Source: Telmatactis stephensoni
Lineage: Eukaryota > Cnidaria > Anthozoa > Actiniaria > Isophelliidae
DNA length: 64,000 nucleotides
Assembly (NCBI GenBank): GCA_029948255.1
Contig: JALIZF010001812.1
Coordinates: 620,001 to 684,000, forward strand
Direction: 5' to 3'
In this document: positions 41,777 through 52,168 of the stretch, piece after piece
Numbering within the stretch: the first letter of the stretch is position 1
Layout of the letters: each line of letters opens with the position of its first letter
Translations under genes and position numbers: made by a program
The notes under the pieces: model-generated
Databases searched by the model: none
The model's input: only the letters and a program-made list of their open reading frames with translations
What the model was told of the DNA's origin: nothing

Positions 41777-44700
41777 ATGACAGAATTGTTAGGACGAATT
41801 ATTGTTATCAAGCGAAATGGTGCAGATGGAGCGCATTTTCCTCTACGTTCACGAGAGTGTTTATTTGGAAGGTAAGCTTTTGGTTTTCGGCTTGGATTTG
41901 TTTGAGTTTCTTCGTCTCCAAAATCATTTATATCGATAATTTTGCATTGGTTGTTAATTAAGATTTGTAAATGTTTTCCTTCTGCAGAAATAACGACTGT
42001 GATATACGTATTCAATTGCCAAACGTTTCCAAAGAACACGCGAAGATTACTGTTGACTCCGAGAGAAAGGTAAACTGTCTGAATCCTAAAATATTGTCTA
42101 AAATTAGTAAACACTATTTCTCTAGAAAGTCATACTATTGGTCATAAAAATTGTCCTTTGTTTATCGTGTACGAAGTCGGGGTTAAAGTGATTTTAGATT
42201 TCCGCCATAAATAGAATTGAGGGAATTTTCAAAGTTTGTCCCATGTAGACTCTGCTTTTACTTTTCCTTGTTTACTCTGAATCTTTTCCTTACTTCTAAT
42301 GTTGGAGCCGAAACCCTTGGAGACACAATATTTTGTACACTTTAGTTTGATATATTAAATTCTCTTTGTATTTGTGCTAAGTTATCCTGGTAACTATTTG
42401 AATTATTTAAATTTCCATTTTTGAAGTTTTAATTCCATTTGTAAATCAACTGAATGTAGATTGTAACCAGAGCTAACCTAAGGATTTATGTAGAGATGTA
42501 GTTAGCTTTCAGGCTATTTGCCTATTATCAGTTGTAAGTTGTGGAAATGTCATCAAAATATTCAATACAAGTGTACACTGTGCATTGTATCTTGTTGAAT
42601 AATGTTGCAGTGATGATGACTTTTACAGTTAAAAGAAAGTTCCAAGTAGTTCTACTTCTACATTTATTAACTTGTAAAATCGTTAAGGCATGATAACGCA
42701 AGTATAATGAGAATGTTATTGTAGCTGTAGTTGTAGCTTATTTGCCTTGCAAAACACAAGCAACATACACAGACTCAGTTTACTGTTTATTAGCAGTGCT
42801 TGTCTTTTCACTAGCGACATAAGCATAAGCACAAGCAACATACACAGACTAAGTAATGTACTGCTCATTAGCAGTGCTTGTCTTTTCACTAGTGACATAA
42901 ACATAAGCACAAGAAATATGCAGACTAAGTAATGTACTGCTTATCAGCAGTGTTTGTCCTTTTTCACAGTAATGCAATACTGAGTCTGCATATATAGAAC
43001 CAGACTTTACAGTACAAAAAATTAATGACGTGACTAAATGAAATTTAGGCAAAGCTAAAATCAAAGCATGCTGGCCAGTGGTTCTCTGTGCTGCAGGGGC
43101 ACCCTAGGCATTGCAGGGTCACATGGCCCCCAACATTGTAGATTGTCATGGATCTAGCAGCAAGTGATAACATCTGCGCATGTCTCCAACTTCTATTGTC
43201 TTGGACAAATGGATAATTTTGAAAGGATAATTTCTAGCTGTTCATACTTCTGCACTCGAATGTAATGCTCCGAAAAACTTTGGGGAGACTATATACAACT
43301 CTATTTATGAGAGAGGTAACCCTAAGCCAGGTTAAAACCGTAATTGAGGCCACTTCCGTCCAGTGGCTCGCGCATACTCGTCATGTTATCACTTGCTGTT
43401 CATGGATCTAACACTAATCTGGTGTCACAGCACCATACTCGTTGTCAGTTTGATTTTCACAGTCATACTAAATCTGCTCAACTTTTCTCACTAGTAAAAA
43501 TGAAACTCAATCGAAAATTGCCAACTTAATGTCTATTAAATTTATTAATGTATTATTATCATTATTATTTTACTTCAGGTGTGGTTAGACAATATTAGTA
43601 ATTGTCAGAATACTCTACTTAATGGTGAGGCAATACCTGGTCCAGCCGAGGTTTCTCATTTGGATGTGTTTACTATAAGTGACCGATCATTTAGATTTGA
43701 GTTCCCTTCACCTAAGAAGATAACACCAAGAAAATCACCCAAGGTAAATACTTTAATTTATTGAAAATTAACATTAGATGTTAATTATAATTTGTGAGTC
43801 ACTAGATTATGTATCATAGTCAAACTGGGAAACCTGTAAACACCTAAAATATGTCTGGAATGTTTAGTGTGTTGTAAATAATGACATGCAAGCCGCACCC
43901 TTGAAACTGAAACCTGGAAGCACAGGTGTCAATCAGTCTTGCACCAAAATTTTTTGTCATATATTTTCAAACTTGATTTTTGTATTATTTTACCAGGAAT
44001 TAGACTGTTTTACAAGAACACATTTTAGGTGTTTGACTGGTGTTTTACTCAACTTTTTTAGTTTGACTGTAAATATGGCATGAAATCCAAAACATGCATG
44101 CTGATATCTCCAATACCTTGAGGTGTTATTTCATTTCCGTTTCACTTCACATTCACTTTTTAATACATTTTTAAAAATCACTCAAATCGTCCCAAAATTA
44201 CACCAAACATCTTATTTTAGTCTAAATATTAATGTTTGGTATTCATTTTTCACGATTTCATTCGAAAAAGAATGAAACCGCTCCATAGTTACGGCACGGC
44301 TTTGCTTGACAACCGACCACTCGTGCGTGAACTTGAGCAAATTTGCATATTACACGGTGACTCAAGTGAATTCAATTAACAGTTTACTGCGTATTCTTGC
44401 CTACCTACAATATAATTTGCAAACCTTTGTCTAGATGTAATCAATATAAGAGCTAGTATAATTATATTATCTCATTTTCTTATCTCCAATGTAAATTAAC
44501 TCCAATAATATCATGCCAGTAACATATTAAAAGTGCTCAGTGTCATCTAAGACTTTTGTTATTTTTCAGACTGAAAAACGTCGATCAAGCAAGGGAACTC
44601 CCCAAGATATGGTGCAAGACAGGAAGTCGTTGACTCCTAGTGGTAGTCCTCGCACACCACTGCCACCCGATACACTCAAAGAAAACCTTAACCTTTTACG

Positions 44701-47700
44701 CAGACAGTCTGTACCACTGAAGGAAGAAGATGAAAGTTTGGCCTCCCCTATTCCACCCAGATCACCTCTGAGTACCACAATGGAAATTAACAGCTCCAAG
44801 GATGACTTGATGGTAGCTGCTTCAGGAAAACGTAAGACTCCCAGGCGATCTTCTACATCAAAAGCAAAAAGGGTTTCCTTTGGACCACTTTTGAGCCCAG
44901 AGCATTTTGACAAAACACTTCCCCCAGCAACTCCTGTCAAACGAGGAGCAACACCAAGACAACTGTCATCTGATGCCAAGCCAATCTTATCAGATGTCAA
45001 GAAGAGAAGATCAGTTGTGGTGTCACCATCTACGGATGCAATCTCTGAAGAAGATGAGATGATAGAGAGTGAAGCTGTTGTGTCAGAGGACGATTCAACT
45101 GATGTTATAGAAACTGATGTTACCGATGAAATGCCTGTGTCTGAAGAGCAGTCATCAGAGACTATGGATTCTCCAAACCAAGAGGAAAATGTAGCTGAAG
45201 ATCAACCAGTTGAGCCTGCAGCAGTTGCAAGTCCAGCTGCACATGAATTAAGTGATGAAAGTCCTAAAGCTGCGCCTTCTGTGACTCCAAGACGATCAAG
45301 TAGAAGATTATCCAATCTTATAGCCGCACAAGTCGAACAAATTCCAGAGAACACTGCTATGGAAATTGAACTATCTGAACAACCAGAAGATGAACATCAA
45401 GATAAGAAGAGAAAATTAGCCACTCCTGTGAGGAAAGCTATTGAGATGGGTTTCCAGCTTAAGGCCACCAAGAAAAAGCTTGCAACTCCCTTAAGAAAAG
45501 AGATTCGATCCAAACCAACTCTTAGAGAAACCAAGAAAAAGCTTGCTACACCACTACGTAAAGAGATTCAATCCCAACCAACACTTAGAGAAACCAAGAA
45601 AAAGCTTGCTACACCTTTACGCAAAGAAATTCTATCAAAACCAGCACTCAGAGAAACCAAGAAAAAGCTTGCTACACCCTTACGTAAAGACATTCAATCC
45701 AAACCAACACTTAGAGAAACCAAGAAGAAATTAGCCACTCCTGTCAGAAAAGAAATTCAAAAAGGTATTGATCTCAAAGCCACCAAAAAGAAACTGGCTA
45801 CACCTTTGAGAAAAGAAATCAAGGAAGGTTTTGAACTTAAAGCTACAAAAAAGAAGCTAGCCACTCCACTTCGCAAAGAGATTCAGTCCAAACCAGCCTT
45901 GAAGCAGACTAAGAAAAAACTGGCCACCCCATTAAGAAAAGAAATCCTCTCCAAACCAACCCTCAGAGAAACCAAAAAGAAGCTTGCTACTCCTGTCAGA
46001 CAGGAAATTCAAAGTAAACCCAAGCTTCGCAAGACTAAAAAGGTGATGGATAAAGAATTGCAAGATGATATAAAGCAAGGAGTTAAACTTAGAGCAACTA
46101 AGAAGATTATGGCATACGAACTACAGATTGATATCATTAAAGGCAAGAAATTGAGAGAAACCAAGAAAAAGATGGCAACTCCTTTGAGAGAGGAGATCAA
46201 GAAGGGAAAAACACTGAAGAAGACAATGAAGAGTTTGCCTACACCTCTGAAGGGAGAAATACAAAAGGGAATCAAGTTAAGAACAACCAGGAAGAAATTG
46301 CCTGTTCCACTAAAGGAAGAGATCAAGCAAGGAGTTGCCCTCAGACAGACCAAGAAGGAAATTGAGCAGGGTAAAGTTCTGAAAGAAACAAAAAAGAAAT
46401 TGCAGACTCCGTTGAGGAAAGAGATTGAAGAAGGAGTTTCTCTAAAGACACGTGTCAAGAAAATGGCCACTCCTCTCAGGAAAGAAATTGAAGCCAAACC
46501 AAAGCTCAATTCAACCAAGAGAAGAAAATCAAGCTCATCTGGTGAAGAAAATCCTAGAAAAAAACAGAAGAAGACACCAAAGGAATCGCTGGAAGATTCA
46601 GAACCTGAAGCTAGAAGGAAAGCTTTGAAGACACCACTGAGGAGGGACATAGAAGCAGGCTTCAAGCTTCGTCAAACCAAACGACGACTTGCAACTCCAT
46701 TGAAGACAGAGATTCACAAAAGGCGCTCCTTAAGAGCTGTTAGAAGAAAGTCAACAAAACTGGGTGTTGTAGCTGAACAGCCTGCACGCAAACCAACATA
46801 TGCAGAAATACTTAAGAGACCAAAGAAGATTGCTGTAAGAAGGCTTTCCAAGAAGCTTGTACCGGATACAAAGTTTGGTCCCACAGCTCTACCTGGACGA
46901 GCACCAAAGGTAATGGCTACTTCTTTTTTCTCTTCACACAAAATCCAAATCATCTAAGTCTCTGATCTTAGATTTTCTTAGAAACCTATATTATAGAAAA
47001 CATTAATTGCCATGTGGCTGCCACACCCACCTTTCCAGTAAGAATTAGGAATTTAGTTTTCTTTAGTTGAGTAAGAATCCTCCATGTAATTTAATTGCCA
47101 GTAGTGTCTACTCTCTGTGGCCATAGCCATTCTTGTGGCCAGTGGCTCTCTTCTCTGTACTCAATAACGTTTATGTACTGTGTTTCTTGAAACATGTTGT
47201 TTCAAATTTTTATGACTTTACAGGCAAGTTTGCCTTGTTGTTCGAAAGGGCAATTAAGTTAATCCTGGGTTAAAGCCAATGGTTTTCTTTAGATTTAATC
47301 CTGGGTTAATATGAATGGTTTTCTTTAGATTTAATCCTGGGATAGAATGAATGGTTTTCTTTAGATTTAATCCTGGGTTAGTGCTAATTCACCTTTCGAA
47401 GCAACTGGGTCCAGGCCTATAAAGTTCTTGGGTCTTTTGTATTAAACATGCCCTAGCTTTCGATGTCTGCATTATGGAGGTGTCCAACATTCCTAGAATC
47501 TGCCTGCATTGTAGTTATCTAACTTTGAGAGTGTTTAGGTTTAGGGGAGGAGGAAAAGAAAGAAAACCACAATATTAATGTAGTCTGAATAGTAAGAATA
47601 TTGTATGAGCTATTTGTAGATATTAACTCTAAAAAAGAATATTGATATGCCAGATTGTAATTGTAGTTTTTTGTCTTATTAGGTTTCAGTCAACAACACT

Positions 47701-50700
47701 TCTAAGGAAGCACCAGTGATCACCACCGCAATAAAGAGTAAGTAGAGAAATTATGAGTTCTGAGGTGAAAAATGTAGTGTTGACTGGCTACATGACATGG
47801 GTTGTAGGTCATGGGAAATGCTTGCCTTAAATGACATAAGAACAGGATACTAGTGTCTCATTACTATGACCCTGAACTGGGCATACAATAGAAGGGTCTT
47901 TGCTGACATAATGCTGACATTTTGCTTCATTTGCAAGCAAAAATCAGTTTTCAAGCTATAAACAAACAGACTTTAGAAATGGGAAGAAGGTATTACCGTT
48001 AAATACAATAGTTTTCGAGGAATTAGCATCTAATTTGCAAAATTTTATAGTTAGTGTATGGCTGGGTGCCGGCAACTCAGAACCGAACCTCAGACGTTCT
48101 CTTCATATCTGTTGTATTTGTTTGTTTGTTGCGTAAAGTTTGATTTATGACTATTTATGTCAATGAGGGCAAATGCAAACAAAAAGATTTGCCAGTATGT
48201 AGACTTTCGAATTCACGTCAGTAAAGCTACCTTCTACCTTGCCTGTTAATTTTTTTGTGGGGGAGGGCTATGTTTTATTGCATGGTTAATGAATAATAGA
48301 GATTGTTGCGTTTCTCTAATTTGATTGACCATTAAAAAACGCTTGCCTCCTGATAACTGACTGCAAAATACAGTAGTCACTTCTATCTGAACCCCAAGAA
48401 ATACTCGAAATAGTCTAGGATTCGAAGAAACTGATAACTGGGGGGATGCAATGCAACTGAATTAATTCTGTGATTCATTTTGGACGCATCTTCTGATAAT
48501 ACTTCAATTTTCAGGTCAACAAGCTACCAAGAAAACTCCATTAGTTTCTGAAACAGAAACAAGAAATCTTGAAGGAGTTGCAGAGATGTTTATCACTCCT
48601 GTCACTACTCACACCAGAGTTACAAGAAGTGCCAGGAAATCTGGAAACTGGCTTGACACCATTGCCAAAACCTTTACCAGAACAGAACAAGAGTGAGGAG
48701 GCTGAAGAAAATCTAGATGGGCTTACAGAAATGTTTGCCACACCAGAAGAATGCACAAAGAAAGTTAGAGCTACTAGAAGGAGTACTGGAAACTGGCTCG
48801 ATGTCATTGCTAAGTCATTACCTGATGACACGCCAAAGGAAATTGCTGAGCAAGACTTGGAAGGATTGAAAGAGCTGTTTGCAACTCCAGAGCAGGCTGT
48901 TAAGAAAATCAAAGCCGTCAGAAAGAAGTCTGGCAATTGGCTTGATGCTATTGCTAAGACCTATACATGAAGGCAAGCCAAAGAGATCTGCAAGTCAGTA
49001 ACTTTGAAGGTCTCCAAGAAATGTTCTCCACACCAAAAGCATCATCTAATGACTCGTTCAGCCTAACTTTGATGACAAGTCCTGTAGATCAAATGACAAC
49101 ACCATCTCTTCGTGCTAAAGGCTCTCAAATCTCTGTCCATGTTGAGCCTGCTAAAGTTACAAAAACACCAAGCCTTCGCCAAGCTGCGACACTACGTAAG
49201 TGCCAGTCAAGGTTTGTGCCACCCCCAAGATGGTTGAAGCCATTGAACCAAACAAAACGCCATCTCTGAGATCAGCAGCTGTTCTTATGTCAAATCCAGT
49301 CCAGCAAGCTGTTACTCCCTCTCTGCGTGGAAAAGACTCACAGTTCCTTCAAGTGGAAGCGTTGGAAGCTTCAAAGACACCATCTTTACGCAAGCCTGAC
49401 GAGTCAGCACAAATGGTCCAAGCCATTGAACCTACGAAGACTCCATCTCTCAGATCAGCTGTTATGTCAAACCCAGTCCAGCAAGCTGTTACTCCTTCTC
49501 TGCAGTGGAAAGGACTCACAGCTTCCTTCAAGTGGAAGCGTTGGAAGCTTCAAAGACACCATCTCTACGTAAAGCCTGATGATTCAGCGCAAGTGTTCCA
49601 AGCCATTGAACCTTCAAAGACTCCATCTCTGAGATCAGTCAAAGACACAACCAACAAAATACAAGTCGATTATTGCAGACACCACACCAACTGTGCGCTC
49701 CAAAGTAGAAAAAGAACGCAAGAGCCTTGGATTCACTGGAATCAAACGACTGATGAAGACTCCTAAGACTAAACACTCCATTGCTAACCCAGAAGACAAC
49801 TACGAACCTTCGTGGTTTGCAAGTCCACATCTTTCATCAAAGTCTCTGAAGACAAGAAAAGCTGTAGCTCAAGTTAGTGGCGACTTTGTAATAGACATGA
49901 TTGACAACCAAGACCTCAAGGCAAAGAAATCTACCAAGTCCCCAAGAACAAGAAAAGCAGTTGCCGACATGGAAGATAATTTTGTTGCTAGTCTGTTCGC
50001 TTCACCTGTCCAACCTGTGAAAACGACTCCTTATGCATCCAAGAAAACACCTCAAGGAGTCGTACCTGAGAAAGTCGCCGAGGAAGAGGTGGTTACTCAT
50101 ATTGAGCAGAAACCTTCAAGACGAACAACAAGATCAAAGAGAGCCGCTGCTGAGCCTGTCCAAGAACCAGCCAAGAAGAGAACAAGACAAGACAAGGCAG
50201 AAAGTGAACCTATTGCTCCAGAACCCCAAAAGAAAGGACGTCAGACTAGAAGCTCAGCCAAAGCAACCAAAGGCAAAGGAAAGAAGGCAGCAACTGGCGT
50301 TGTGGAGACTCCAAAGCCATTATCTTTCACACGTACAGTATTGGAATCCATTCCAGAACTACCTACTCCACTCATCACCCCTCGTGTAACAAGGACCAGG
50401 AAAGAATCAGTCATGTCACCAACACTTGAGGCAATACAAGAGAAGAAGCAAGTTGAGGTTCCACAAGAAGAGCCTAAAAAGAGATCAACCCGTGGTAAAG
50501 CTAAAGACACCACACCCAAGATTACTGAAGACTTGAAGAACCAAACCGAAGAGCCCAAACCTGAAACTGTCACTCGCACAACTAGAGCAACGAGGGGAAA
50601 GAAAGCTGTGAATGCTGTTGAAGTTGAGGAGGCTGCAAAAGCTGAAAAACCCACTCGCTCAACAAGGAACACAAGAAGTGGAAAGAAAACTGTTGCTGAA

Positions 50701-51864
50701 GAGGAACCATCTGACAGGCAAGTTATCGTAGAGGTAACTCCGGAAGAGCCCGCAAAAACCACGCGCTCAACTAGAAATACGAAAGCTACCAAGAAAACTA
50801 CCGAAGAACCAATTGACAGTCAAGTTATTGTGGAAGTAACTGTTGAAGAACCTGTGAAGAACACACGCTCGACCAGAAATACGAAAGCTACCAAGAAAAC
50901 TACCGAAGAACCAATTGACAGTCAAGGTATTGTGGAAGTAACTGTTGAAGAACCTGTAAAGAACACACGCTCGACCAGAAATACGAAAGCTACCAAGAGA
51001 ACTACCGAAGATTCATCTGATAGTCAAGTTATCGCAGAGGTAACTCCAGAAGAACCAGTAAAAACTACACGATCAACCAGAAACACAAAAGTCACCAAGA
51101 AAAATATTGCTGAAGAAGAACCAGTTAAAGTGGAAATCAGCGCAGAAGAACCTGCAAGAGCTACTCGTTCTACCAGAAACATAAGAGCGACGAAGGAACC
51201 AGTCGCAAGCCTTGAAGTCAAAGAGGAACAAGTAACTTCAAAGAGAGCAACTCGTGGAGGAAGATCCAAGAGCAAAGAAATCGAAGTAGAACCAGAAATA
51301 TCTCACTCAACTCGTTCTACGCGCGCTGCTACAACACTCCCAAAACAAGAAACTGGTGAAGAAATCAAGGTCGTCGACGAACATCCAGCGACCAAGAAGA
51401 CGCGCTCAACTCGTGGACGTAAAGAAGTTGTCGCAGAAGAAATGCCAGCCCCTGCAACTCGAGGAAAACGTGCTGCAGATGAAGAGCCAAAACCAACGCG
51501 AAGTACTCGGGCTAAAAAAGCTAAGATTGATGAAGTGAAACAAGAAGTAGAAACCAAAAGTCGTAACATACTTTCTGTGAAGACTGTAGCGGTTGCTGAG
51601 GTAACAGAAGAAGTCGCCACACCTTCAACACGAAGGAAAAGTGTACCTAATAAACAACCAAAGGCAACACGAAGCACTCGAGCGAAAAAGACCAAAGTTG
51701 AAGAAAAGCCAGAGGTTGCAGATGGTCGTACCAAAGTTGCAGCGAAGACTGTAGCGGCCGAAGAACCCCAAGCCAAGCCAGCAACCCGAGGAAGTAAGCG
51801 CAAAGCTGCTAAAATTGTCGCTCCATCACCGAAAAGAATGAATACTAGGTCATCTAGGAAGTAA
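41777..51864 (+). CDS. MKI67: Ki-67-like protein (FHA, PP1 docking, TPLR repeats, basic tail)
   Basis: Exons: 41777-41871, 41988-42069, 43579-43743, 44570-46909, 47683-47737 and 48515-51864. Residues 1-110 form an FHA domain with LFGR (29-32), SKEHAKI (46-52), LLNG and DRSFRFE, very close to vertebrate Ki-67. Residues 215-245 contain RVSFG followed by SPEHFD, LPPATPVKRG: the PP1-docking RVxF plus the Ki-67/Repo-Man-specific block. Then come about twenty 21-residue repeats (45404-46745), a TYAEILK motif recalling the Ki-67/Repo-Man ADVVK motif, LEGLKELFATP repeats like the Ki-67 KELFQTP repeat, KTPSLR repeats and a TRSTR-rich basic end. The family protein coats mitotic chromosomes. Exon 6 is disrupted by small indels at about 48674, 48962, 49200, 49505-49572 and 49645, while exon 4 and the last 2.1 kb are fully open. 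If the indels are artefacts, the protein is about 2000 residues. Confidence 0.85.
42756..42968 (+). repeat. Three-copy tandem repeat, period about 75-78 bp
   Basis: Three units, each starting ACAAGCAACATACACAGAC or a variant and containing GCAGTGCTTGTC and CACTAG(C/T)GACATAA. It lies in intron 2 of the Ki-67-like gene. The CACTAG-GACATAAGCATAAGCAC core recalls the MITE at 58967. Confidence 0.85.
45404..46745 (+). repeat. Coding 63-bp repeat array in Ki-67-like exon 4
   Basis: About twenty units of 21 codons with consensus KK(L/M)ATPLRKEI, two to three variable residues, then a (K/G)xxL(R/K)xTK ending. Most units contain TPLR or TPVR, matching the CDK minimal-full consensus T-P-x-R/K; two units (around 46040-46150) have lost it. 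The reading frame is intact through the whole array. Confidence 0.93.
47241..47401. mobile_element. MITE with a tandemly repeated 36-bp core
   Basis: TTCGAAAGGGCAATTAA at the left is mirrored by TTCACCTTTCGAA at the right. Between them TTTAATCCTGGGTTA...ATGGTTTTCTTTAGA repeats three times at about 36-bp spacing. It lies in intron 4 of the Ki-67-like gene. Confidence 0.6.
50560..51700 (+). repeat. Coding TRSTR repeats in the Ki-67-like tail
   Basis: Blocks of about 35-40 codons carry TRSTRNTKATKKTTEEP and VIVEVTPEEP and are nearly identical between 50700 and 51050, then degenerate. They alternate basic TRSTR words with acidic stretches. Vertebrate Ki-67 ends in a Leu/Arg-rich chromatin-binding region, so a DNA- or chromatin-binding role is inferred. 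Confidence 0.85.
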
Positions 51865-52131
51865 ACATGAGTGCAAAGATTATTTTAGTGATTTTATCCA
51901 TTTTAGTTTGACGCATGCTCGCTAAGCGATGTACATAGTTTGCTTTCAGTGGATTTTACTGAACAATTTCCTTGCGTTTTTACGATTCATTTCATATATA
52001 AACATCTAATGTTGATCTTAATCAAACCAACGATCGTAATTTTTAATCAAAAGACAAGCTGTATAGCTTGCCTAGTATGGGTAGAGAGACTCGTTCTTAT
52101 TGCCCTCTGTGAATATAATATAATGGACTAA

Positions 52132-52137
52132 AATAAA
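52132..52137 (+). terminator. Polyadenylation signal of the Ki-67-like gene
   Basis: AATAAA about 270 bp after the stop codon, preceded by an AT-rich 3' UTR. It is only about 32 bp from the stop codon of the convergent minus-strand gene. Confidence 0.6.
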
Positions 52138-52168
52138 TACAACCAAATTTAATTCTTGTAAGTCATTG

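Noticed and set aside
44566..51803. Long minus-strand frames opposite the Ki-67-like exons (up to 218 codons)
   Set aside because: They are shadows of Lys/Glu/Thr-rich coding repeats; no start context or domain.
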